64,000 nt of DNA. Source: DASPWW01 sp963756745 (GTDB lineage: Bacteria; Actinomycetota; Thermoleophilia; Solirubrobacterales; 70-9). The stretch covers positions 1 to 64,000 of the forward strand of contig CAVWOU010000009.1 in assembly GCA_963756745.1 (NCBI GenBank). Direction: 5' to 3'. A program made the translations under genes and the position numbers. This document shows, piece after piece, positions 41,478-49,536 of the stretch; the stretch's first letter is position 1, and the number at the start of each line of letters is the position of its first letter. The notes below the pieces were generated by a model that saw only the letters and a list, made by a program, of their open reading frames with translations, did not search any database and was not told the origin of the DNA.

Positions 41478-41501
41478 GGCAAGTTCGCTCGCGAACTTGC
41501 C
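41478..41501. promoter_or_regulatory. 24-bp inverted repeat before ccr
   Basis: GGCAAGTTCG and CGAACTTGCC are perfect 10-bp arms around CTCG. The repeat ends 17 nt before the ccr GTG and just ahead of its ribosome binding site (GAGGAGGG). It could be an operator for a dimeric regulator or, in RNA, a hairpin controlling ccr translation. The LysR regulator at 43109 is a candidate but unproven binder. Confidence 0.55.
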
Positions 41502-41518
41502 GTTTGACGAGGAGGGTC

Positions 41519-42775
41519 GTGGCCGTAGACATCGCAGACGTATCCAAGCTCGACGTCGAACCTGGCGAGCTCCCCGAGACGATGGCCGCCTGGGTGATCC
41601 GCGAAGAGCGCGAGGGCGAGCCCAAGGACGCGTTCCAGATCGAGGACATCGAGGTCCCCGAGCCGGGCCCGTTCGAGGTGATCGTCCGGGTGATGGCCGC
41701 CGGGGTGAACTTCAACAACGTGTGGGCGGCGCTCGGCAAGCCGGTGTCGGTGTTCCGCTACGGAGATCACCCCGAGTGGGGGCACCACATCGGCGGCTCG
41801 GATGCCTCGGGCGTCGTGTGGAAGGTCGGAACCGGCGTCACGAAGTGGAGCCCCGGCGACGAGGTCGTTCTCCACTGCAACCAGGCCTCCTACGAGGACG
41901 TCGAGGTGCACGGCCTCGACCCGCTCGCGGCCCCGAGCCAGATGATCTGGGGCTACGAGACCACGTGGGGGTCGTTCGCCCAGTTCACCAAGGTCCAGGC
42001 GCAGCAGCTGCTGCCCAAGCCGCCGAACCTGTCGTGGGTCGAGTCCTCCGCGTACGGCCTCACGTACTTCACCGCGTACCGGATGCTGCTCGACCGCTGC
42101 AAGCTGCAAGCCGGCCACAACGTCCTGATCTGGGGAGCCGCCGGGGGTCTCGGCGTGTTCGCCACACAGCTCTGCAAGACGTCGGGCGCGGATGCCGTCG
42201 GCGTCGTGTCCTCGGACGAGAAGGGCGAGCTGGTCAAGCGCCTCGGCGCCGTCGACTTCGTCAACCGCAAGGAGTTCGACGGGATGATGCGCAGGGGCGG
42301 CGAGAGCCCCGATGAGGAGAAGGAGCGCTTCAAGGTCTCGCGCGAGTTCGCAAAGCGCGTCAAGGAGATCCTCGGCGACGCCCCCGACATCGTGTTCGAG
42401 CACGTCGGCCAGGCAACTTTCCCGACCTCGGTGCTGTGCGTGAAGCCGTTCGGCAAGGTCGTGATTTGCGGAGCGACGTCCGGGTACAACCTCGACTTCG
42501 ACGTCCGGCACCTGTGGATGCGCCAGAAGGAGATCCTCGGCTCTCACTTCGCGAACGCGTACGAGGCGACGCGGGCAAACCGGCTGATGACGGAGGGGAA
42601 GATCCGGCCCGTGCTGTGGCGGGCGATGGGCTTCGACGGGGTCGCCGAGGCCCACCAGCTCCTGCACGAGAACAAGCACCTCGGGAAGATCTCGATCATG
42701 GTCGGAGCGACCGACGAGGAGCAGGGCAAGTCGGGCGAGGGCCCCGGCGCGATCCGGACCGAGGTCGGCGCTTAG
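41519..42775 (+). CDS. ccr: Crotonyl-CoA carboxylase/reductase
   Basis: A 418-residue MDR-family enzyme that reductively carboxylates crotonyl-CoA with NADPH and CO2 to ethylmalonyl-CoA. A-A-G-V-N-F-N-N-V-W-A near residue 64 and H-H-I-G-G-S-D-A-S-G-V-V-W near 90 are characteristic of Ccr and distinguish it from plain enoyl reductases. W-G-A-A-G-G-L-G-V-F-A-T near 204 binds NADPH, and S-D-E-K-G-E-L-V-K-R near 231 follows. Start GTG 41519 is chosen for the GAGGAGGG site 5 nt upstream. It is the marker gene of the ethylmalonyl-CoA pathway; ecm, mcd and mcl1 lie within 10 kb. Confidence 0.95.
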   Translation: MAVDIADVSKLDVEPGELPETMAAWVIREEREGEPKDAFQIEDIEVPEPGPFEVIVRVMAAGVNFNNVWAALGKPVSVFRYGDHPEWGHHIGGSDASGVVWKVGTGVTKWSPGDEVVLHCNQASYEDVEVHGLDPLAAPSQMIWGYETTWGSFAQFTKVQAQQLLPKPPNLSWVESSAYGLTYFTAYRMLLDRCKLQAGHNVLIWGAAGGLGVFATQLCKTSGADAVGVVSSDEKGELVKRLGAVDFVNRKEFDGMMRRGGESPDEEKERFKVSREFAKRVKEILGDAPDIVFEHVGQATFPTSVLCVKPFGKVVICGATSGYNLDFDVRHLWMRQKEILGSHFANAYEATRANRLMTEGKIRPVLWRAMGFDGVAEAHQLLHENKHLGKISIMVGATDEEQGKSGEGPGAIRTEVGA

Positions 42776-42789
42776 CCGAGCGGGACCCG

Positions 42790-43107
42790 GTGGCGCACGT
42801 CAACTACATCGACTGGCACGTGCACCCCTTCCGTGCCGACCGCTGGCTGGAGATCTGGACGCCGGCGCTCGCGCGCGCGCTGGCCTTCGGGGCCTCGACG
42901 TGCTTCCTGAGCCGCAACATCGACGATCCGCTGCACTTCAGGCAGGTCTCCGTGTGGGAGAGCACCGAGGACTTCGAGCGCTACTGGGCCTCCGACGAGA
43001 TCACCGCGCTGCGCGAGGCGGCACTGAACTACTACAACAAGCCGCTCTCGCCCAACTGGCACTCACTCGCGTCGGAGCTCACGCCCGTCGAAGCGATCGC
43101 GGAGTAG
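42790..43107 (+). CDS. Small alpha/beta-barrel-like protein after ccr
   Basis: A 105-residue protein from GTG 42790, 14 nt after ccr and probably co-transcribed. V-N-Y-I-D-W-H-V-H-P-F-R-A-D-R-W-L-E-I-W opens with a strand and helix; A-S-T-C-F-L-S-R-N-I-D-D-P is a second strand; Q-V-S-V-W-E-S-T-E-D-F-E-R-Y-W is a third strand and helix. This matches the layout of ABM/NIPSNAP-like dimeric barrels. No catalytic role is known. Its position suggests a function linked to Ccr. It ends one base before the convergent LysR gene. Confidence 0.75.
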   Translation: MAHVNYIDWHVHPFRADRWLEIWTPALARALAFGASTCFLSRNIDDPLHFRQVSVWESTEDFERYWASDEITALREAALNYYNKPLSPNWHSLASELTPVEAIAE

Positions 43108-43108
43108 T

Positions 43109-44044
43109 TCAGGCGGCCACGGCGAGCTTGCGCTCGGCGGCGACGCTCTCGCCGACGCTGGTGAGGTTCGCCACCATCGCCTCGCTGGCGAGCGAGCGCG
43201 CGCCCTTCGCGCGGGTCGCCGCCCACACCCGCCGCTCCGGGGCCTCGGGCTCGGTCGGCCGAACGACGAGGTCGCGGTGTAGCGTCGGTAGCGCGAGATC
43301 GGGAAGCAACGTGAACCCGAGCCCGGCCGCGACGTATCCCTCGAGCACCTGGTACTCGTCGCTCTCGAACGCGATTCTGGGCTCGAAGCCGGCGTCGCGG
43401 CAAGCCTGAACGATCACCTCTCCGCACGAGCTGGATCCCACGCCGCGCAGCCACGCCTCGTCGGCGAGCTTCGCGAGCGGAACACGCTTCGACTTCGCCA
43501 GCGGATGCTCCCGCGGCAGCGCGACGTACATCGACTCGGACAGCAGCAGCGTGCGCTCGACGTCGCGGTCGCCGCCGTCCTCTGGCAGCGTCGAGTAGTC
43601 GAACACGATCGCCAGGTCGATCTCGGCCGCGCGCAAAAGCGGAAGCGACTCCTCGGGCTCGGCCTCCGTCACTTTCAACTCGACGTTCGGATGCGTCGAA
43701 CGGAACTCGGACAGCGCATCAGTTAGGAGGCCGACGCTAGCGGTGGGGAAGCTCGCGATCCGCAGCTCGCCGCCCTCGAGCCCGGCGATCGCGGCGACCT
43801 CGTGCTCGGCCTCCTCGAGCCGTGCCATCGCGGCGTCGGCATGCGTGACGAGCACCTGCCCCGCGTCGGTCAGCTTCGGGCCGTTCGTGGTGCGCTCGAG
43901 CAGGTCGAGCCCGACCTCCTTCTCGAGCGTCGCGACCTGCTGGCTGACGGCGGACTGGGACAGGTAGAGCGTGTCCGCGGCCGCCGAGAAGGATCCCTGG
44001 CGCGCGACCTCGGACAGCACCCGCAGTCGCTTCAGATCAAGCAT
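43109..44044 (-). CDS. LysR-family transcriptional regulator
   Basis: A 311-residue regulator. Residues 1-60 hold the winged helix (L-K-R-L-R-V-L-S-E-V-A-R-Q-G-S-F-S-A-A-A, L-S-Q-S-A-V-S-Q-Q-V-A-T-L-E). The effector domain covers about 90-295 (G-E-L-R-I-A-S-F-P-T-A-S, D-L-A-I-V-F-D-Y, V-A-A-G-L-G-F-T-L-L-P). An inverted repeat ATAAG-N5-CTTAT overlaps its start (44043-44057), with another CTTAT at 44084, in the divergent region to the gene at 44158; autoregulation is likely. Sitting between ccr and ecm, it may sense a pathway intermediate. Confidence 0.92.
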   Translation of the reverse strand: MLDLKRLRVLSEVARQGSFSAAADTLYLSQSAVSQQVATLEKEVGLDLLERTTNGPKLTDAGQVLVTHADAAMARLEEAEHEVAAIAGLEGGELRIASFPTASVGLLTDALSEFRSTHPNVELKVTEAEPEESLPLLRAAEIDLAIVFDYSTLPEDGGDRDVERTLLLSESMYVALPREHPLAKSKRVPLAKLADEAWLRGVGSSSCGEVIVQACRDAGFEPRIAFESDEYQVLEGYVAAGLGFTLLPDLALPTLHRDLVVRPTEPEAPERRVWAATRAKGARSLASEAMVANLTSVGESVAAERKLAVAA

Positions 44045-44157
44045 AAGTCCACCTTATCAAACCCAGTAGAGATCCCTGTTGTGCTTATGCGATCCGACAG
44101 CCACTCTAGGGACATCACGAACGCGACCACCGATTCGTTTTCAGGGAGATGAAAGAA

Positions 44158-44523
44158 ATGACCGAAACCAACGCACATGAATCCCCCGAGGTGACGATTC
44201 GGCGGCTGGGCATGCTGGACGATGCCGCGGTCTCCCGGGTCGCCGAGCTCGACAGCGTCCGCGCCCCGCGCGGCGAGTTGTTCGGGGCGGAGCTGGACGG
44301 GCGCCTCGTGGCGGTCGTCTCGGCGACGACGGGCGAGGTGGCTGCTGATCCATTCAAGCGCACCGCCGAGATCGTCGAGATGCTGAGGCGACATGCGGCC
44401 GGCGTGAACGGCGGCCCGGCGCGGCCACACCGCCGGCTGGCGTCGTTCCTGCGCGCGGGCCGCGGGGCGCACGCCCCCTCGCCTCCGGGCGCGAGCGGAC
44501 TGCTGCTCACACACCGGCGCTAG
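44158..44523 (+). CDS. Small GNAT-edge-like protein, unknown function
   Basis: A 121-residue protein; ATG 44158 is preferred to 44149 because GGGAG lies at proper distance. V-T-I-R-R-L-G-M-L-D-D-A-A-V-S-R-V-A-E-L-D near the start and L-F-G-A-E-L-D-G-R-L-V-A-V-V-S near 38 resemble the first part of a GNAT acetyltransferase fold, but the acetyl-CoA loop is absent. I-V-E-M-L-R-R-H-A follows, then an arginine/proline-rich tail. Divergent from the LysR gene, sharing its control region. Confidence 0.65.
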   Translation: MTETNAHESPEVTIRRLGMLDDAAVSRVAELDSVRAPRGELFGAELDGRLVAVVSATTGEVAADPFKRTAEIVEMLRRHAAGVNGGPARPHRRLASFLRAGRGAHAPSPPGASGLLLTHRR

Positions 44524-44631
44524 CCGGACCACCGGTAACCCGCTCGCGGCGGACGCGGGAGCGAGCGAGCAAGGCTGCCGGTCATGTGAGTGCGAGCGAG
44601 CGAGAGCAGAGCACGCGAGCGGAATTGGTTC

Positions 44632-44922
44632 TCAATGCTGCTCGAGCGGCGCCATTGTCAGCCCAGCCTCCTTGAGCTGCTGCCAATAGTGCTCGGCCGG
44701 CTCTCGCGGACCAGACCATACGACCGCCTGACCGCTGGTGTGGATCTCGTCCGCGATCCGGTATCCGCGCTCGACGTTGACCCCGGGGACGACCCGGGCG
44801 AGCGTGTTGGCGACGTGGTCGAACGTGTTGTGATCGTCGTTGCGGACGATCACCATCCAGTTCCCGCCCAGCCCGGCGTCCGGACCCGCGCTTCTTGGCT
44901 TCTCGACGGTGGTCGTGGACAT
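44632..44922 (-). CDS. clpS: ClpS adaptor of the Clp protease
   Basis: A 96-residue adaptor that delivers N-degron substrates to ClpAP/ClpCP. W-M-V-I-V-R-N-D-D-H-N-T-F-D-H-V near residue 22 is the family signature (N-D-D-x-x-T), with the acidic pocket residues for the substrate amino group. H-T-S-G-Q-A-V-V-W and A-E-H-Y-W-Q-Q-L-K-E complete the fold. Length is normal. It stands 47 nt downstream of a secreted-protein gene on the same strand and has no obvious tie to the neighbouring carbon pathway. Confidence 0.93.
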   Translation of the reverse strand: MSTTTVEKPRSAGPDAGLGGNWMVIVRNDDHNTFDHVANTLARVVPGVNVERGYRIADEIHTSGQAVVWSGPREPAEHYWQQLKEAGLTMAPLEQH

Positions 44923-44969
44923 CGGCCGCCCTCGCCCGTCGAAGATAGAAGATAAGCGCGGAGACGTCG

Positions 44970-45635
44970 TTACGGCAGGCGGATCCGGACGTCCCTGAAC
45001 GACCCCTCCACGCCCTTGCCCGAGCTGCCGCCGTGCCCCGCGACGATCAGCGTGTTGCGCCCGTTTAGCTCGTCGGGGTTCGGGTCGACGACCTCCGGCA
45101 CGACCCGCGTCTTGTTCACGAGCGCCGTGATCGTGTCGCCGAACGCGCGCAGCTTGAGCCTGTTCTCCTTGCCGATGCGGGAGATCGCCGCGCTCGTGCC
45201 CCGGATCGGGAACTCGCCGCCGCCCGGCCGGCGCCGGAGCTCGAAAGTGCGGGTGTCCGGGAACACGCGCAGCTCGTAGCGGCTGGACTTGTCCGCCCGG
45301 AGGGCCACCCCGACGTACGCATCCCTGCGGGCACCCTTGGAGGTCGAGTCGAGCACGGTCGCCGCCGCCTCGATCTCGTGATCCGGCTCCTTGGCATCGC
45401 CGCTCAGCGGGGTCCGGAAATCGCACTGCAGCGGGCCGCTGCGGACCTCGACGCCGAACGACTTCTTGTCTCGCCAGAACTTCCGGCACGGCTTCCCGCC
45501 CTCGAACTTCTGCACCGATCGGAACTCCTTGCGGCTGGAGAAATCGTTGCTGTATATGACGACGGCTGCCGCGGCAACGCCCGCGCCCGCAACGAGCACG
45601 AGGGCGATGACGGCTGTCGTGATCTTCAGTCGCAT
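44970..45635 (-). CDS. Secreted protein with a concanavalin-like domain, unknown function
   Basis: A 221-residue protein. M-R-L-K-I-T-T-A-V-I-A-L-V-L-V-A-G-A-G-V is an export signal or anchor. The rest is strand-rich: V-I-Y-S-N-D-F, A-Y-V-G-V-A-L-R-A-D near 105, Y-E-L-R-V-F-P-D-T-R-T-F-E-L-R-R near 117, N-R-L-K-L-R-A-F-G-D-T-I near 158, and G-S-F-R-D-V-R-I near the end. This order is typical of LamG/DUF1080-type jelly rolls that bind sugars or proteins outside the cell. Two cysteines (near 50 and 71) may form a disulfide. Confidence 0.75.
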   Translation of the reverse strand: MRLKITTAVIALVLVAGAGVAAAAVVIYSNDFSSRKEFRSVQKFEGGKPCRKFWRDKKSFGVEVRSGPLQCDFRTPLSGDAKEPDHEIEAAATVLDSTSKGARRDAYVGVALRADKSSRYELRVFPDTRTFELRRRPGGGEFPIRGTSAAISRIGKENRLKLRAFGDTITALVNKTRVVPEVVDPNPDELNGRNTLIVAGHGGSSGKGVEGSFRDVRIRLP

Positions 45636-45783
45636 CTCGAGGCGGAGCGTAGCTGGGTACGAAGATGCCGCCGCGCACGCTCGGCGTGTGTGACGGGCGC
45701 TGCCCGGCTCCCCTAACACGCGGCACCCCACAAAGAAGCGGTCCAGCGCTTGCGGGCGCTCGCTGGACCTAGAATTGTCGCTC

Positions 45784-47790
45784 ATGACCGAGCACCGCCT
45801 CCCAGAGCCGGATCGGCCCTGGGTGATGCGAACGTACGCCGGGCACTCAGACGCCCGGCGCTCGAACGAGCTCTACCGGCGCAACCTCGCGAAGGGTCAG
45901 ACCGGCCTCTCGGTGGCGTTTGACCTGCCCACCCAGACCGGGTACGACCCCGACCACGTGCTCGCACGCGGCGAGGTCGGCAAGGTCGGCGTGTCGATTG
46001 CAAACAAGGGCGACATGCACGCCCTGCTCGACGGGATCCCGCTCGACCAGATGAACACGTCGATGACGATCAACGCGACCGCGGCGTGGCTCCTGGCGCT
46101 CTACGTGACCGTCGCGGAGGAGAACGGCATCGACCGCGGGGCGCTCGCGGGCACGACCCAGAACGACATCCTCAAGGAGTACCTGGCGCGCGGCACCTAC
46201 GCCTTCCCTCCTGCGCCCTCGATGCGCCTGATCGCGGACTCGATCGCCTTCGCCGCGAACGAGATCCCGAAGTGGAACCCGATCAACGTGTGCAGCTACC
46301 ACCTCCAGGAGGCCGGGGCAACCCCGGTGCAGGAGATCGCCTTCACGCTTTCGAACGCGATCGCCGTGCTCGACGCGGTGCGCGAGCGAGACCAGGTGTC
46401 CGACGAGGACTTCCCGCGCGTGTTCGGCCGGATCTCGTTCTTCGTCAACGCCGGCGTCCGCTTCATCGAGGAGCACGCGAAGCTGCGCGCGATGGCGCGG
46501 CTGTGGGAGCAGATCGGCCGGGAGCGCTACGGCGTCACCGAGCCGAAGTACCTGCGGCTGCGGTACGGCGTCCAGGTCAACTCGCTGGGCCTGACCGAGC
46601 AGCAGCCGGAGAACAACATCCAGCGGATCACGCTCGAAGCACTCGCGGTCACGCTTGGTCGCGCGGCCCGGGCGCGCGCGATCCAGCTCCCCGCCTGGAA
46701 CGAGGCGCTGGGCCTGCCGCGGCCGTGGGACCAGCAGTGGAGCCTGCGAATCCAGCAGATCCTCGCCTTCGAGACCGACCTGCTCGACTACCCCGACATC
46801 TTCGAGGGCTCGAAGGTGATGGAGGGGCTGACCGACGAGCTCGCGAGCGGCGCTTCGGAGGAGATGGCGGTGGTCGAGCGCCACGGCGGCGCGGTTGACG
46901 CGGTGCCGTACATGAAGGCCGCGCTGGTCGAGTCCCACCGCGAGCGCGTGGCGCGGATCGAGGCGGGCGAGCTCAAGGTAATCGGCCAGAACAGCTTCAC
47001 CGAGACCGAGGACTCGCCCCTCACCACCGGCGCGGACCGCGGCATCCTCACGCCCGAGCCGGAGGTCGAGCGGGAGCGCATCGAAGCGCTCGAGCGGTGG
47101 CGGGCCGAGCGCGACCAGGGTGCTGTCGACCGTGCGCTGGAGCAACTCGCCGAAGCGGCCCGGGACGAGAGCCACAACATGATGCCGGCGACGATCGAGG
47201 CCGCGAGGGCGGGCGCGACCACCGGCGAGTGGGCGACGACCCTGCGAGACGTGTTCGGCGACTACCACGCGCCGACCGGTGTCGCGGCCGCCGGGTCGAC
47301 CGTCGACGGCGACCTGCTGGCCGGGGTGCGCCGCCGCGTCGACGCCGTTTCGGACGTGCTCGGCAAGCGGGTCAAGATCCTCGTCGGCAAGCCGGGGCTC
47401 GACGGGCACTCGAATGGGGCCGAGCAGATCGCGGTCCGGGCCCGCGACGTCGGAATGGAGGTCGTCTACCAGGGCATCCGCCTCACGCCCGAGCAGATCG
47501 TCAACTCGGCGCTCGAGGAGGACGTCGACGTCGTGGGGCTCTCGATCCTGTCCGGCTCGCATCTGCAGCTCGTGCCGGAGATCGTCCGCAGCCTCCGGGA
47601 CGAGGGGATCGACGTCCCGGTGGTCGTCGGGGGCATCATCCCCGCGCCCGACGCCGCCGCGCTGCGGGAGGCCGGGGTGGCGGGCGTCTACACCCCCAAG
47701 GACTTCGACATCAACCGGATCATGGGCGACATCGTCGAGCTCGTCGCGCAGCGCAACGGCGTTGCCGCGCCTGCGGGATCAACCGCCTAG
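45784..47790 (+). CDS. ecm: Ethylmalonyl-CoA mutase (MeaA/Ecm type)
   Basis: A 668-residue cobalamin enzyme converting (2R)-ethylmalonyl-CoA to (2S)-methylsuccinyl-CoA. The N-terminal barrel has R-T-Y-A-G-H-S, S-V-A-F-D-L-P-T-Q-T-G-Y-D and N-T-S-M-T-I-N-A-T-A-A-W, as in MeaA. The C-terminal B12 domain has L-D-G-H-S-N-G-A-E-Q-I-A near residue 539; Ecm carries S-N-G-A where methylmalonyl-CoA mutases usually have D-R-G-A. Both domains are in one chain. TAGAAT lies 8 nt before the ATG. With ccr 4 kb away the Ecm assignment is favoured over methylmalonyl-CoA mutase. Confidence 0.93.
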   Translation: MTEHRLPEPDRPWVMRTYAGHSDARRSNELYRRNLAKGQTGLSVAFDLPTQTGYDPDHVLARGEVGKVGVSIANKGDMHALLDGIPLDQMNTSMTINATAAWLLALYVTVAEENGIDRGALAGTTQNDILKEYLARGTYAFPPAPSMRLIADSIAFAANEIPKWNPINVCSYHLQEAGATPVQEIAFTLSNAIAVLDAVRERDQVSDEDFPRVFGRISFFVNAGVRFIEEHAKLRAMARLWEQIGRERYGVTEPKYLRLRYGVQVNSLGLTEQQPENNIQRITLEALAVTLGRAARARAIQLPAWNEALGLPRPWDQQWSLRIQQILAFETDLLDYPDIFEGSKVMEGLTDELASGASEEMAVVERHGGAVDAVPYMKAALVESHRERVARIEAGELKVIGQNSFTETEDSPLTTGADRGILTPEPEVERERIEALERWRAERDQGAVDRALEQLAEAARDESHNMMPATIEAARAGATTGEWATTLRDVFGDYHAPTGVAAAGSTVDGDLLAGVRRRVDAVSDVLGKRVKILVGKPGLDGHSNGAEQIAVRARDVGMEVVYQGIRLTPEQIVNSALEEDVDVVGLSILSGSHLQLVPEIVRSLRDEGIDVPVVVGGIIPAPDAAALREAGVAGVYTPKDFDINRIMGDIVELVAQRNGVAAPAGSTA

Positions 47791-47831
47791 GCGGCGCCGA
47801 AAACGGCGACCGGCCCAGTACGCTGAAGGCT

Positions 47832-48440
47832 ATGCCTGAGCCCTCCGGAATGGGGCGAGAGCCGGAGCCAGACCCGCGGCAACTCGGCAACAGTCGCGGC
47901 GCGTGGCTGCGCTGCTACCGCTGCTGGTCGCAGCGACTCGAGGCCCAGGTGCACTATGACGCGATCATCCGCGTCGACCCCGAGACCGGCGAGTCCGCGG
48001 AACGCATCGACGAGGTCCAGGAGGCGGTGGTGCAGTGCGTCGACTGCATGCACGACCAGCCCCACCTCGCTGTGGAGGACGGCCGCGTCGTCCCCGTCGA
48101 GGACCGGTGGGAGCGGATGGTCGCCGGCACGCCGTGGGTGGCCTCGTGCACGGTCACAGTCGATCAGGACCTCGTCGAGACCTGCTCGGGGCCCGAGGCC
48201 GCCGATAGCCTCACCTACGGCGCCTTCGGAGAGTCGGGCACCCGCGAGTTCTTCACCCACGTCCGGTTCCACAAGCACGACGAAGAGCAGATCGTCACCC
48301 ACCTCCTCGTCGAGCTCTACGCGCGGTCGGCCGAGGAGGCCACCGACGTGCTGACCGAGGCGTCCCGGGGCGTGCTCGAGATCACCTCGCTCGCCGAAGA
48401 GTCGCGCCCGCCGGCGCACGCGTCGGACGAGGCACACTAG
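47832..48440 (+). CDS. Cys-pair (possible zinc-ribbon) protein in the ethylmalonyl-CoA cluster
   Basis: A 202-residue protein, 41 nt after ecm on the same strand. Two Cys pairs, C-Y-R-C-W near residue 28 and C-V-D-C-M near 74, could bind zinc. Between them lies an acidic strand-rich segment (I-I-R-V-D-P-E-T-G-E). The C-terminal half has H-V-R-F-H-K-H-D-E-E-Q near 154 and a long helix (A-R-S-A-E-E-A-T-D-V-L). I recognise no family. The stop overlaps the convergent SRPBCC gene by 4 nt. Its place after ecm hints at an accessory role only. Confidence 0.7.
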   Translation: MPEPSGMGREPEPDPRQLGNSRGAWLRCYRCWSQRLEAQVHYDAIIRVDPETGESAERIDEVQEAVVQCVDCMHDQPHLAVEDGRVVPVEDRWERMVAGTPWVASCTVTVDQDLVETCSGPEAADSLTYGAFGESGTREFFTHVRFHKHDEEQIVTHLLVELYARSAEEATDVLTEASRGVLEITSLAEESRPPAHASDEAH

Positions 48441-48916
48441 GCGCCGAAGTGCCTCGCCAGCCGCCTGTGGCGGTGGGCGAACAGGCGGCGCAGGATCGCT
48501 AGTACCACGCCCGGGAGACCCGGCACGAGCGCGAGCGGTCGTCGCAGCTCGAATGCAATCCGGTCGGTGACCTCGCACGTACCATCGTCCCGCGGCTCGA
48601 CCGCTCGTTCGTGCTCCCACGTGCTCATGCTCAGCATCGTCGAGCGCTCGAGGAAGCGGCGGCCCGGCTCGAGCTCGGCGAGCGCGAGGTCGTCGTAGTC
48701 GAAGGGGAGCGCTCCGAACAGAAGCAGCCAGCTCCGTCCGAGCCGCTGTCCCGCCTCCACGTCGTCGATCGACTTGTCCCGCAGCGGGGCCGGCATCGTC
48801 ATCCGGATCCACGGTCGCAGCTCGTCGTTGATCCCCTCCGGCGACACCGCGCGGGCCCAGACCCGGTCCGCCGGCGCCGGGATCGTCGACGCGGTGGTGA
48901 GCCGCGTCGCGGCTAC
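48437..48916 (-). CDS. SRPBCC-like protein without a visible normal start codon
   Basis: The START/SRPBCC-type reading frame covers P-A-P-A-D-R-V-W-A-R-A, then S-P-E-G-I-N-D-E-L-R-P-W-I-R-M, F-D-Y-D-D-L-A-L-A, T-W-E-H-E-R-A-V and V-T-D-R-I-A-F-E. The first of these is the usual N-terminal strand-helix of the family, yet upstream of GTG 48847 no ATG, GTG or TTG occurs before the frame meets the MaoC stop at 48913. Either a non-standard start is used or a base is wrong near 48917. From GTG 48847 the protein would be 136 residues and lack its first strand. Ligand unknown. Confidence 0.7.
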   Translation of the reverse strand, partial: VAATRLTTASTIPAPADRVWARAVSPEGINDELRPWIRMTMPAPLRDKSIDDVEAGQRLGRSWLLLFGALPFDYDDLALAELEPGRRFLERSTMLSMSTWEHERAVEPRDDGTCEVTDRIAFELRRPLALVPGLPGVVLAILRRLFAHRHRRLARHFGA

Positions 48917-49428
48917 GCGGACCCGACTTCCGGCACACGCGGGACCAGCACCGCGCGCTTGAACTCCGCGACGAGCGTTCCGTCCTGCTTGTAGACGCGC
49001 GTGTGGACTCTGACGACGCCACGGTCGGGCTTCGAGCTCGAGGGTTTGACCTCGAGCACCTCCGATTCCGCGAACAGGGTGTCGCCGTGAAACACGGGCG
49101 CGGGATGCTTGAGGTCCTCGGTGGCGAGATTGGCGATCGCCTTGCCGGAGATGTCGCCGACCGACATCCCCAGCGCGAGCGAGTACACAAGCGGGCCCAC
49201 GACCACGTTACGCCCCTGCTGGGACTCGGCGGCGTAGACGTCGTTGATATGGAGCGGGTGGTGGTTCATCGTCAGCAGGCAGAACAGGTGGTCATCCGCC
49301 TCGGTCACGGTCTTGGCGGGCCAGTGCTTGTAGATCGCGCCGGCTTCGAATTCCTCGAGGTAGCGGCCGTAGGGGCGCGCGCCGGATGCCTCGCGCCCCG
49401 CCTGGTCGGTGATCAACTCGTCGCTCAT
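48913..49428 (-). CDS. mch: MaoC-family hydratase, candidate mesaconyl-CoA hydratase
   Basis: A 171-residue single hotdog-type (R)-hydratase. V-T-E-A-D-D-H-L-F-C-L-L-T-M-N-H-H-P-L-H near residue 40 contains the D-H and the hydratase N-x-H-P-L-H motif. V-V-V-G-P-L-V-Y-S-L near 72 and V-F-H-G-D-T-L-F-A near 112 are family marks. In the ethylmalonyl-CoA pathway a MaoC-type enzyme hydrates mesaconyl-CoA to methylmalyl-CoA; with mcd and mcl1 next door this is the natural assignment, though the proteobacterial enzyme is about twice as long (double hotdog). Confidence 0.82.
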   Translation of the reverse strand: MSDELITDQAGREASGARPYGRYLEEFEAGAIYKHWPAKTVTEADDHLFCLLTMNHHPLHINDVYAAESQQGRNVVVGPLVYSLALGMSVGDISGKAIANLATEDLKHPAPVFHGDTLFAESEVLEVKPSSSKPDRGVVRVHTRVYKQDGTLVAEFKRAVLVPRVPEVGSA

Positions 49429-49536
49429 GGGAACAATTTCGTTCGCGCTCGGCCCATCATCACATTCCCCGCCCAGGGCGGGATCCTGCTTTGAGCCTCG
49501 CGCTCACAGGCGCGAGACTCTAGATGACGCGGACGG

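Noticed and set aside
44524..44631. GAGCGAGC-type repeats between the GNAT-like gene and clpS
   Set aside because: Simple low-complexity sequence without a clear unit or structure.
45784..47790. Methylmalonyl-CoA mutase
   Set aside because: The B12 motif D-G-H-S-N-G-A and the MeaA-like N-terminus, plus ccr nearby, favour ethylmalonyl-CoA mutase.
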